In this document: positions 34,257 to 41,880 of the stretch, in pieces | How the letters are laid out: each line of letters opens with the position of its first letter | Numbering within the stretch: position 1 is the first letter of the stretch | Origin: CAWHJB01 sp963698715 | GTDB taxonomy: Bacteria; Chloroflexota; Anaerolineae; Anaerolineales; UBA4823 | NCBI GenBank assembly: GCA_963698715.1 | Contig: CAVORW010000003.1 | Span: 310,001-374,000 of the forward strand | Reading direction: 5' to 3' | Length of the DNA stretch: 64,000 nt | The notes under the pieces: generated by a model | What the model saw: the letters and a program-made list of their open reading frames with translations, nothing else | Told to the model about the DNA's origin: nothing | The model's database searches: none | Position numbers and translations under genes: made by a program

Positions 34257-34778
34257 TTAAAATTTTACTTGCCGGGATGGCATAACTTGAGCCAGCGCCT
34301 TCAGCTCGCTGTTGTAGCGGGCGATTATCATGCCTGCCTTAAGGTCATCCGTATCATAAGTGCTGTGGGCGTCTGCAACCAGAGTGACATCGTATCCAGA
34401 TGCTACCGCTCCCCGGCAGGTGGCTGCGACGCAGAACTCGGATTGCATTCCTGCCAGGACAATCCGTGCGATTTGGCGCTGCTGCAGTACAGGTCCCAGG
34501 TCGGTGCCCTCGAATCCATTGGGAGTGAATTTATCGATGACCATCTCAGATGGCCTGGGCGCAAGCGCCGGGTGAATTTCCCACCCCCTTGTTCCAGGCG
34601 CATCCGGATCGCCCGGGGCGCCATTGTTGCGCAGATAAACCAGCTGCGCACCACTCTCTCGAGCGCGCCAGATCAAGCTCCGGAGCCTCTCGAGCATCTG
34701 GCTGGCGGCGTATACCGGCTCTAGGGGGTCAAACATATTCACTTGGGCATCGATAACCAATAAGGCAGTACGCTTCAT
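34257..34778 (-). CDS. Isochorismatase-family cysteine hydrolase
   Basis: The product has 173 residues, with GGAG 7 bases before the ATG at 34778. The catalytic triad can be seen: Asp in LLVIDAQVNMF (near 10), Lys in VIDKFTPNGFEG (near 87), and Cys in AGMQSEFCVAATCRGA (near 117). The family includes nicotinamidases, N-carbamoylsarcosine amidases and related hydrolases. N-carbamoylsarcosine or other creatine/betaine-linked substrates would fit the MttB neighbour, but that is speculation. It is transcribed against the SMP-30 gene. Confidence 0.88.
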   Translation of the reverse strand: MKRTALLVIDAQVNMFDPLEPVYAASQMLERLRSLIWRARESGAQLVYLRNNGAPGDPDAPGTRGWEIHPALAPRPSEMVIDKFTPNGFEGTDLGPVLQQRQIARIVLAGMQSEFCVAATCRGAVASGYDVTLVADAHSTYDTDDLKAGMIIARYNSELKALAQVMPSRQVKF

Positions 34779-34872
34779 TCTTGTTCTCCATCATATCCAA
34801 ACTGTGATGGCCTTGCCCGAATTCTTCCAGCTCGACCGGACCAGCTTGCCGGAATTCCGGCTGATGTGCCGA

Positions 34873-35565
34873 TTATCTGAAACTGTGGACCGAAAAATCT
34901 TTTAGATACGACCAAAATGATTTCAGTTGCCCAAGGTTTAATGTCTCGGCATCCCATACCCCGGTTTGAAAATCGCGGCTGCCATTCTGAGTAGTCAGGT
35001 CGAAGGCATGCAACTGGCCTACTCGATCTTCGCTGAACGAGAGCAGGTTTAGTTTCGGCCGTTCGGGCATATCCATATCTGTCAGCGAAACCAGTTGAAC
35101 CTGTTTAAGCGATAAAAACCCAAGCTCGGGCCGGTCGGTGGCAACAAAGCCGTTATGGATTTTGAGGAAAGCCCGGTAGGATTTGGGCAAGCTGTTTCCC
35201 AGATGGAGCTCAAAGGCCTGCAGCTCATCTTCTGACACCGGCATCCCAGCCAGCCAGCCGTGCTGAGAACGCCCGTACGAGCAAACATAGAGCAGATAAG
35301 GTGAGAGCTCAGCGGCCTCTGAAACGACAAGCTTCAATTCCTGGGTGATATTCTCCAGGCGAAAGATAAAGCCGCGGGCGATTGTCAGAAGCGGATGCCA
35401 GATTAGTGCAGCAGCTTGACCTGGATCACCTGTATCCTGGAGGGCGGTCTGCCAGCTAGTTGGCAACCGGTTCGAATAGTCCGCCAGATCTGGATGCAGG
35501 CGTGGGATAATCCGGTTGTGCTCTGGGAGCAGCTGTGCCAATTGGGTTTGGATGTTATGTTTCAT
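34873..35565 (-). CDS. SMI1/KNR4 (SUKH) domain protein
   Basis: From the ATG at 35565 the product has 230 residues; an in-frame TTG at 35592 would add nine. The SUKH pattern occupies about residues 110-225: VSEDELQAFELHLGNSLPKS, then YRAFLKIHNGF, then LLSFSEDRVGQLHAFDLT and SFWSYLKDF. The N-terminal half is not recognised; it looks helical (HNRIIPRLHPDLADYSNRLP). SUKH proteins are frequently immunity proteins of toxin systems, but many are single and of unknown role. No toxin gene is next to it, so the immunity role is not supported here. Confidence 0.75.
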   Translation of the reverse strand: MKHNIQTQLAQLLPEHNRIIPRLHPDLADYSNRLPTSWQTALQDTGDPGQAAALIWHPLLTIARGFIFRLENITQELKLVVSEAAELSPYLLYVCSYGRSQHGWLAGMPVSEDELQAFELHLGNSLPKSYRAFLKIHNGFVATDRPELGFLSLKQVQLVSLTDMDMPERPKLNLLSFSEDRVGQLHAFDLTTQNGSRDFQTGVWDAETLNLGQLKSFWSYLKDFSVHSFR

Positions 35566-35637
35566 AGGTTCTCTCGGTATAATCAACTTCAATATTAATG
35601 TGAATCTGGCGGTCCGGGGTGGGGGGAACGACCATCG

Positions 35638-36576
35638 TTAACCGTAGGGCGACTCCATATCGAGACTCCCGAATAAACCGGAAAATGCCTGCATCGCTTT
35701 GGTGAAGTATTTTTGGCGATGATAGATTAGGTTGAATTTGCGGGTCAACTTCAAATTTGGTATCCTGATTGGGATCAACACCCCGGAACGAAGCTCCAGC
35801 TCGACAGATATTTCTGGAACAACCCCCAAGCCGAGATTCTGCCTGGCAGCCTGCTTGATAGCCTCAATATTGTTGTAAACCCCTGCAATTTTCCAGGGGA
35901 TATCCGCGTCTCGCATTGCGCTCTCAAACAGTTCTCGAGTACCGCTCCCGTCCTCCCGGACGATAAACCCTTCACCCGTCAGGTCGCTGGCCAGCAAAGG
36001 AAATCGTTGGACCGCAACAGGTAATTCAGCACGGCGAATCTCAGACACCCGCTGAGCCAACAGGTGGTTCGGTGCGGCAATGATGATTAATTCATCATTT
36101 TGAATAAACTTTTCTAGGATGTCGGACGAATTTAAGCGGCCCTCAACCAAACCCAGGTCGAGCCGGTCCTCCAGGATTAGCGCTTCGATCACACTGGTAT
36201 TGTCTACTAAGCTCATCAACTCTACTTCTGGGTGGAATTCTTGGAAGCAGGCAGCCATTTGCGGCAGTAGATGCGTCCCGATCGTCAGACTGGCGCCAAC
36301 CCGCAGTTTGCCCCCACTGCTTAGCTCTGAAAGTTCTTGCTGTGCCTGTTCAACCAGATTCAAAATGTGCCTGCCATAGGATTGCAGCCGCCTGCCGGCC
36401 TCAGTGATATAAAGGCGGTGATTTAGACGTTCAAACAAGCGGCTACCAAGTTCTCTTTCCAGCTCAGCGATCGCCTGGCTAACAGAAGGCTGGGTCATAT
36501 GTAGAACCTCTGCCGCTTGAGTCATGTTCATACTTTCGCAGACTGACAGAAAGATTTTCAATCTTCGCAGGTTCAT
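35638..36576 (-). CDS. LysR-family transcriptional regulator
   Basis: From the ATG at 36576 the product has 312 residues; an ATG at 36594 would add six. The winged-helix DNA-binding domain is residues 1-60 (LRRLKIFLSVCESMNMTQAA, then HMTQPSVSQAIAELERELGS), and a periplasmic-binding-like effector domain follows (about 90-300). It is closest in feel to the CysL/YeiE-type subgroup. LysR proteins usually regulate the divergent gene; here that is rarA across a 430-base space, which is an uncommon LysR target, so a distant target is more likely. Confidence 0.9.
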   Translation of the reverse strand: MNLRRLKIFLSVCESMNMTQAAEVLHMTQPSVSQAIAELERELGSRLFERLNHRLYITEAGRRLQSYGRHILNLVEQAQQELSELSSGGKLRVGASLTIGTHLLPQMAACFQEFHPEVELMSLVDNTSVIEALILEDRLDLGLVEGRLNSSDILEKFIQNDELIIIAAPNHLLAQRVSEIRRAELPVAVQRFPLLASDLTGEGFIVREDGSGTRELFESAMRDADIPWKIAGVYNNIEAIKQAARQNLGLGVVPEISVELELRSGVLIPIRIPNLKLTRKFNLIYHRQKYFTKAMQAFSGLFGSLDMESPYG

Positions 36577-37006
36577 CAGCGGTTCTTTAGTCATTTCATC
36601 TGATCATCCCGAAACTGTCAATAATCTTAGGCGAATCCTTCAATTATTCTGGCACTCTCCCCTAAGCGATGGCTGTTCTGGAGTTTCTGTGAAAAGCATC
36701 AGAGAACCTCGGTGAAGATAAGGGTTTGCCTATGATGTTCATAAAATAATACTATTTTACAAATAAACTTTCATTTGGTATAGTGGTAAAGATGGATTTG
36801 AAGTAGTGCAATTGGATTTCTGAACGAAATTTCAACAGCTGGACGGATTTGGGAAATGGAAGTGGGCGGAGTTTTACCTCCGCCCACTTCGCGTTGCAAT
36901 GATCATTCGATACCCCGTCTGCTCCCGACAAAGATTCAACTGCCTTTTCATTCACCACCATCGGCATCGGCTACCCGTCACGCTTATCCAGCGTTATAAT
37001 GCTGGT
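36577..37006. other. Divergent space between lysR and rarA
   Basis: No gene is supported. An AT-rich part (36740-36800, including TTCATAAAATAATACTATTT) probably holds the promoters. A keto-skewed hairpin lies at 36859-36890. A longer in-frame extension of rarA back to 36899 is not credible because it has no coding pattern. Confidence 0.7.
36859..36890. repeat. Keto-skewed hairpin, divergent space
   Basis: GAAGTGGGCGGAG (36859-36871) and CTCCGCCCACTTC (36878-36890) form a perfect 13-bp stem with a TTTTAC loop. It lies in the lysR-rarA divergent space, 117 bases before the rarA start. No T-run. Confidence 0.75.
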
Positions 37007-38419
37007 ATGGATCTCTTCGACCACGCTCTCCAAAATCGTATGAAAAACGAAGCGCCTCTAGCTGCCCGCATGCGTCCGCGTACCCTGGAAGAATATATTG
37101 GGCAGGAGCATATCGCCGGATCGGGAAAGCTACTGAGGCGGGCGATCGAAGCCGACCGCTTGTTCTCATCCATCATCTTATGGGGACCGCCGGGCACTGG
37201 TAAGACGACCCTGGCGATGGTGATCGCTAATCAGACCAAATCTCATTTCGAAACCCTTTCAGCCGTGCTGGCGGGTAAGGCTGATTTGCGGGAAGTGATC
37301 GAAAAAGCGATTGAACGGCGCAAGCTGTATAACCTGCGCACTATTTTGTTCGTCGATGAGGTCCACCGCTGGAATAAAGCCCAACAAGATGCCTTGCTCC
37401 CGCATGTTGAAACCGGAACCGTCACCCTGATCGGCGCTACAACCGAAAACCCTTACTTTGAGGTCATCGGAGCCTTGGTTTCACGCTCGCGGGTCTTTCA
37501 ACTGCGCCCACTAGACGATGCGGCCATCCAGAGAATTCTCGAGAGCGCATTGCACGACTTAGAGCGAGGCTATGGACAGCGTAGCATCCGCATCCAGGCG
37601 GATGCGATCGAGCATTTGATCCGCGTAGCAGGCGGGGATGCACGCAATGCGCTCAATGCGCTCGAACTGGCGGTTGAAAGTACGCCGGCCAACCCGAACG
37701 GAGAAGTACATATCAGCCTGGAGATCGCTCAGGAGTTTATCCAAAGGCGAGCAGTTTTATATGACAAGGATGGCGACGCCCACTACGACACCATCTCAGC
37801 TTTCATCAAATCTGTCCGCGGTTCAGACCCGGATGCAGCCCTCTACTGGCTGGCTAAAATGCTTTATGCCGGGGAAGATCCCCGTTTTATTCTGCGGCGG
37901 TTGTTGATTCTGGCAGGCGAGGATATTGGCCTGGGAGATCCCATGGGCCTGGTGGTAGCGAACGCGGCTGCCCAGGCATTCGATTATATGGGTCTGCCAG
38001 AGGGCATCTATCCGATTGTGGAGGCTACCCTCTACTTGGCCACTGCGCCGAAATCTAACTCTGCCGGGTCTTATTTCAAGGCGTTTAAACTGGTCGAGGA
38101 CGAAGGGAAAACACAAGTGCCGCGTCATTTGCAGGACGCCAATCGCGATGGCCGGGCTCTGGGTCACGGGCAGGGCTACCAATACCCTCATGAAGGTCCG
38201 AACCACTTCCTGCCACAACAGTACCTGCCGCGGGAACTGCTGGGCAGATATTTTTATCGGCCATCCGAACAGGGCTATGAGGCTCAAGTCCTCGACCGGC
38301 TAATGCGCTGGCGGGCAGCTCAGGAACGCGCCCTGGGTGTCGCACAGACTGAGACGCTGCCGGAATTATCCGAAGAAACCATCAAGGAAATCAAAGGGAA
38401 ACATAAAGCAGGCCGTTAA
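37007..38419 (+). CDS. rarA: Replication-associated recombination protein A (AAA ATPase)
   Basis: From the ATG at 37007 the product has 470 residues. RarA (MgsA) is a clamp-loader-like AAA+ ATPase working at stalled replication forks. Motifs: MRPRTLEEYIGQEHI (about 22-36), Walker A GPPGTGKTT (about 60-68), Walker B FVDEVHRWNKAQQDALLP (about 118-135), sensor 1 IGATTENP, and the C-terminal tetramer domain with LYWLAKMLYAGEDPRFILRR and LATAPKSNSAG. The last A of its stop codon is the first base of the next start (TAATG), so it is coupled to the phosphatase gene. Spelling the symbol mgsA is equally used. Confidence 0.93.
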   Translation: MDLFDHALQNRMKNEAPLAARMRPRTLEEYIGQEHIAGSGKLLRRAIEADRLFSSIILWGPPGTGKTTLAMVIANQTKSHFETLSAVLAGKADLREVIEKAIERRKLYNLRTILFVDEVHRWNKAQQDALLPHVETGTVTLIGATTENPYFEVIGALVSRSRVFQLRPLDDAAIQRILESALHDLERGYGQRSIRIQADAIEHLIRVAGGDARNALNALELAVESTPANPNGEVHISLEIAQEFIQRRAVLYDKDGDAHYDTISAFIKSVRGSDPDAALYWLAKMLYAGEDPRFILRRLLILAGEDIGLGDPMGLVVANAAAQAFDYMGLPEGIYPIVEATLYLATAPKSNSAGSYFKAFKLVEDEGKTQVPRHLQDANRDGRALGHGQGYQYPHEGPNHFLPQQYLPRELLGRYFYRPSEQGYEAQVLDRLMRWRAAQERALGVAQTETLPELSEETIKEIKGKHKAGR

Positions 38420-39036
38420 TGACAACAATATTGCTGATAAGACACGGAGAAAACGACTATGTCAAGAAGGGTCGGCTGGCAGGCCGGTTACCGGAAGTAC
38501 ATCTGAATGAGAAAGGTCGCCAACAGGCCCAAGCGGTTGCAGAAAAGCTGTCCGGCGCCCCTGTTAAAGCGGTTTATAGCAGCCCCTTGGAGCGGACGAT
38601 GGAAACCGCCGAACCGGTCGCCAGGGCACTTGAGCTGGAAGTCATCCCACGGCAGGGACTGATCGAAACTGATTTTGGAGACTGGGAGAATAAAAAAATT
38701 AAGGGCTTGAGCCGCCTGAAGATCTGGCGCATCGTACAATTTGCGCCAGCTCTGATGCGTTTTCCACAGGGCGAGTCCTTTGCAGAGTGCCAATTTAGAA
38801 TGATGCAGGAGTTAGAAACGCTGCGGGCTCAACATGATCCAAAGGATTTAATAGTGTGTGTCTCACACTCAGATCCGATTAAACTCGTGGTAGCCTACTA
38901 TCTCGGTTTGCCGCTGGATTTATTTCAACGGCTGCATATCGCGCCTGCCTCGATTACAGTCCTGGGTATTGGTGAGGGCGGCAGCCGCTTGTTCAACCTG
39001 AATTACGATCTTTCTTTTTCTTTATCCAAACCCTGA
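38419..39036 (+). CDS. Histidine phosphatase, MSMEG_4193-like
   Basis: The product has 205 residues. It overlaps the rarA stop by one base. Catalytic marks of the phosphoglycerate mutase-like fold: LLIRHGENDYVKKGRLAGRL with the phospho-acceptor His (residue 8), YSSPLERTMETAEPVA with Arg, and VCVSHSDPIKLVVAYYLG with the second His. The RHGEND start and AGRLPEVHLNEKG fit the MSMEG_4193-type family, which in Actinobacteria is found near DUF3090 and SCO1664 genes. That same order is seen here with the next two genes. Substrate unknown. Confidence 0.85.
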   Translation: MTTILLIRHGENDYVKKGRLAGRLPEVHLNEKGRQQAQAVAEKLSGAPVKAVYSSPLERTMETAEPVARALELEVIPRQGLIETDFGDWENKKIKGLSRLKIWRIVQFAPALMRFPQGESFAECQFRMMQELETLRAQHDPKDLIVCVSHSDPIKLVVAYYLGLPLDLFQRLHIAPASITVLGIGEGGSRLFNLNYDLSFSLSKP

Positions 39037-39226
39037 ACTGGTAGAGTGCACTCGACCTTTATAGGTTAGTTTGGGGTATTGATGAATTTGGACAAACGCC
39101 CTCATTTTTCACATCACATCATCATCTATGGATTGTTCCATTCTGGTATACTAAGAGGGTCACAGGGGAGCATGTGCGAATGCATAAGCTTCACCCAAAC
39201 GCCGAAATTATTTTCCGGAGATCACT

Positions 39227-39754
39227 ATGCCAGCAGCTGAGATCGACCTGAAGCCGGTCGCTCATATAACGACCGACGCAATTGGCCCGCCAGGCAAGCG
39301 CGTGTTCTACATTCAGGGCTGGCAGGGCGAGCGAACGGTTACCCTTATCGTTGAGAAGATACAAATCCAATCCCTGGCAGTTGGTTTAGAGCAGTTTTTA
39401 TCGGAAATTGCCAGCCAAAATACTGGTTTACAAGATGCATCTGCCGAATACGAAGAAGAGAATATGCGGATTAACCCGCCGGTAGATCCATTATTTCGCG
39501 TGGGAGAAATTGGCCTGGGCTACGATTCGGAAAACGACCTGGTTGTGCTGGTAGCCAAAGAATTGGTTCTGGAGGGGCAAGATCCCGATGAGACTCGTGT
39601 GGTCCGCTTCTGGTGTAAGCGGGAGCAAATCCGAGCCATGTGCCATTGGGGCATGGAGGTGGTTTCTCACGGGCGCGCCGTCTGTCCTCAATGTGGTCAA
39701 CCAATGGATCCGGAAGGCCATTTTTGCCCTAAACGGAACGGGCATAAGCACTGA
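39227..39754 (+). CDS. DUF3090 family protein with C-terminal zinc-ribbon
   Basis: The product has 175 residues. It starts near ITTDAIGPPGKRVFYIQGWQ and continues LIVEKIQIQSLAVGLEQFLS, as in DUF3090 proteins. A cysteine/histidine cluster lies at the C-terminus: CPQCGQPMDPEGHFCPKRNGH, that is CxxC then a C and terminal His, fitting a small zinc site. The biochemical role of the family is not known. In Actinobacteria it sits next to an MSMEG_4193-type phosphatase and a SCO1664 protein; both neighbours are present here. CCGGAG is 8 bases before the start ATG. Confidence 0.85.
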   Translation: MPAAEIDLKPVAHITTDAIGPPGKRVFYIQGWQGERTVTLIVEKIQIQSLAVGLEQFLSEIASQNTGLQDASAEYEEENMRINPPVDPLFRVGEIGLGYDSENDLVVLVAKELVLEGQDPDETRVVRFWCKREQIRAMCHWGMEVVSHGRAVCPQCGQPMDPEGHFCPKRNGHKH

Positions 39755-39776
39755 GTTAAATTAAAAGTCACTTTTC

Positions 39777-39822
39777 GAGATGGTTCTACCTGCTGAGGCT
39801 ACATTGCGGTTAGGACCATCTC
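39777..39822. repeat. Imperfect hairpin between DUF3090 and SCO1664 genes
   Basis: GAGATGGTTCTA (39777-39788) pairs with TAGGACCATCTC (39811-39822), 12 bp with one wobble, around a 22-base loop. It is similar in size to the other dispersed hairpins, though less G/T-skewed. Confidence 0.55.
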
Positions 39823-39897
39823 TGGTATCTGCTCCTAAATCTGTGGAGCTACAGCGGAAATCCCTTGGGATGTTGCTTATTGGTGCGATGATTTGGA

Positions 39898-40644
39898 ATG
39901 TTTTTAATAAATAATATGGATGCTGATGTACTCACAACCCTGCAACAAGGGGAGATCATAATCAAAGGCGAATTCCTGTGGGGCTCGAATTACACTTTTT
40001 TGGTAGACGTGGAGCTGAATGGGAATAACCTGAAAGGCGTCTATAAGCCGTCCAGGGGTGAAAGACCGTTATGGGACTTCCCGGCTGCTTCTCTTGCTCG
40101 GCGTGAAGCGGCCGCATTTTTGGTCAGCGAAACCTTGGGCTGGGCATTGGTTCCACCGACGATGTACCGCCGTAAAGCTCCTTTGGGTCCAGGATCATTG
40201 CAGCTGTATATCGAGCATGATCCCGAATACCATTATTTCACTTTTAATGAACGGGATTTGCAGAGGCTGAGACCGGTGGCGTTATTCGACCTGGTAATAA
40301 ATAATGCCGACCGCAAGGGGAGTCATGTCTTGATTGATTCAGCCGATCACCTCTGGTTGATCGATCATGGGATCTGCTTCCATGTTGAAGAAAAAATCCG
40401 CACAGTAATCTGGGACTTTGCAGGTGAATCATTCCCTGAAGAACTATGTGCCAGCCTGAACACTTTCAGGCAGAAGTTTGAAAAAGCATCGGGAGAAAGA
40501 TCCGAAATTGAGACCGTGCTGAAAACCCATCTTAGCCAAACTGAAATCAAGGCGATTGCTACGCGAGTGGACCGGCTGCTGGAAATAGGCCGCTTTCCAT
40601 CACCTAATCCGTACCGGCGTCCCTATCCCTGGCCGCAGATTTAG
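39898..40644 (+). CDS. SCO1664 family protein (kinase-like)
   Basis: The product has 248 residues from the ATG at 39898; an ATG at 39916 (MDADVLTTL) is also possible, and neither has a clear ribosome site. The SCO1664 family is related to the PI3/PI4-kinase fold. Visible marks are GEFLWGSNYTFLVDVELNG near residue 28, a Lys in LKGVYKPSRGERPLWDFPAA, and the probable catalytic loop VALFDLVINNADRKGSHVLI followed by LWLIDHGICFH, resembling an N-x-D-R and a metal-binding Asp. Whether it phosphorylates lipid, protein or a small molecule is unknown. It forms a cluster with the phosphatase and DUF3090 genes upstream. Confidence 0.85.
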   Translation: MFLINNMDADVLTTLQQGEIIIKGEFLWGSNYTFLVDVELNGNNLKGVYKPSRGERPLWDFPAASLARREAAAFLVSETLGWALVPPTMYRRKAPLGPGSLQLYIEHDPEYHYFTFNERDLQRLRPVALFDLVINNADRKGSHVLIDSADHLWLIDHGICFHVEEKIRTVIWDFAGESFPEELCASLNTFRQKFEKASGERSEIETVLKTHLSQTEIKAIATRVDRLLEIGRFPSPNPYRRPYPWPQI

Positions 40645-40695
40645 TATCTGTCCGAAAGGTCGGAAGGTATGTGGTTGCTGTCGCGTGCGCAGCAC
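40640..40695. repeat. Degenerate half copy of the 27414 repeat
   Basis: TTTAGTATCTGTCCGAAAGG and the bases after it align along about 56 positions with 27414 onward (TTTAGTATTTATCCGAAAAG), ending in GTGCGCAGCAC. The palindromic arm is broken and the right half is missing. The first bases include the TAG stop of the SCO1664 gene. Confidence 0.65.
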
Positions 40696-40720
40696 AAGAA
40701 GTTTGACACAGGAGCGTTGC

Positions 40721-41755
40721 ATGCCCAACTATAATCTCGCATTCCTTGGATTTGGTAATGTCGGTCAGGCGCTGGCCCGCCTGCTGCTCAAGAAACGGAC
40801 AGAACTTGAGCGTGCTTACGACCTGACCTTCAGGGTTACCGGTCTGGCTACGGGCCGGCATGGATCGGCGATCGATCTTAATGGCCTGGATTTGGAAAAA
40901 GCGCTTGCTGTCATGTCTGGCGGGGGTTCATTAACCAGCCTGAGCAGAACTGATCTGCCTTTAGATAGCATCGATTTCATCCGGCGCTGTGGCGCGCAGG
41001 TGTTGTTCGAGAATACTCCAGTCGATTATCATGCCGGGCAGCCTGCAATCAGCCATTTGCGCCTGGCGCTCCAATCGGGTATGCATGCCATTACTGCCAA
41101 CAAAGGGCCGGTTGTTCATGCTTATCGGGAATTGAGTGAGCTGGCGGACCGAATGGGGGTGAAGTTTTATTTTGAATCAACCGTTATGGACGGAGCGCCA
41201 ATATTCTCTTTGTTCCGGGAGACCCTGCCCGCAGCCCGCATTCGCTCCTTGCGAGGCGTGCTGAATTCCACTACGAATTTGATATTAAGCCGGATGGAAG
41301 CTGGCGAGGGTTTTGATGAAGCCGTTGCCTATGCTCAAAAGATTGGAATTGCCGAGACCGATCCCAGCGGTGATATCGATGGCTGGGATGCTGCAGTGAA
41401 GGTGGCAGCGTTAACCACTGTCATTTTGGGGGTCCCGATGAAACCAGACCAGGTGAACCGGCGCGGGATTCGCGAGATCACCCAGGCTGAAATCCAGAGG
41501 GCACGCCGGGAGGGTGGCAGGTGGAAGCTGGTCTGTTCGGCAGTTCTGGAAGGAGATGAGGTGCGAGCGCAGGTATCCCCGGAAATCGTCCCTCATGATT
41601 TGCCTATGTATGGTGTGGAAGGGACCACCAGCATTGTGCAGTTCGAAAGTGATGTGCTCGGACTGCTCTCGATCATCGAATCGGATCCCGGCCCGCATAC
41701 AACTGCTTATGGTTTGTTCGCCGATTTCCTGAACGCAGTTCGTTCAAGTTCATGA
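40721..41755 (+). CDS. hom: Homoserine dehydrogenase
   Basis: From the ATG at 40721 (GGAG 8 bases upstream) the product has 344 residues. It reduces aspartate semialdehyde to homoserine in threonine and methionine synthesis. NAD(P) site: FLGFGNVGQALARLLLKK near the N-terminus. Other marks: NTPVDYHAGQPAISHLRLAL, ITANKGPVVHAYREL, SLRGVLNSTTNLILSRMEAG, and the signature-like AQKIGIAETDPSGDIDGWDA with catalytic Asp/Lys neighbours. It lacks a C-terminal ACT domain, as in archaeal-type short enzymes, so feedback control by threonine through ACT is not expected. No thrB or thrC is next to it. Confidence 0.92.
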   Translation: MPNYNLAFLGFGNVGQALARLLLKKRTELERAYDLTFRVTGLATGRHGSAIDLNGLDLEKALAVMSGGGSLTSLSRTDLPLDSIDFIRRCGAQVLFENTPVDYHAGQPAISHLRLALQSGMHAITANKGPVVHAYRELSELADRMGVKFYFESTVMDGAPIFSLFRETLPAARIRSLRGVLNSTTNLILSRMEAGEGFDEAVAYAQKIGIAETDPSGDIDGWDAAVKVAALTTVILGVPMKPDQVNRRGIREITQAEIQRARREGGRWKLVCSAVLEGDEVRAQVSPEIVPHDLPMYGVEGTTSIVQFESDVLGLLSIIESDPGPHTTAYGLFADFLNAVRSSS

Positions 41756-41880
41756 GTGTACTTTATGCGCACCAGTAGGCCGCCTCAGCCTTGTAGCGCT
41801 GAACTTGATCTGGGGGTATTTAACTACAACAAAGCCACATAGAGCGGCTTGTCAGATAAAACCTCTGTTATTTTACGACC

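Noticed and set aside
34125..34724. Plus-strand frame of 199 codons after the SMP-30 gene
   Set aside because: It covers the isochorismatase gene on the minus strand, which has a full catalytic triad. No ribosome site precedes the plus frame.
34873..35565. Polymorphic toxin immunity system based on the SUKH gene
   Set aside because: No toxin, Rhs or secretion gene adjoins it, so only the domain itself is supported.
36899..37006. N-terminal extension of RarA by 36 residues
   Set aside because: The added residues (MIIRYPVCSRQRF onwards) are unlike the family, and the native start MDLFDHALQ is at 37007.
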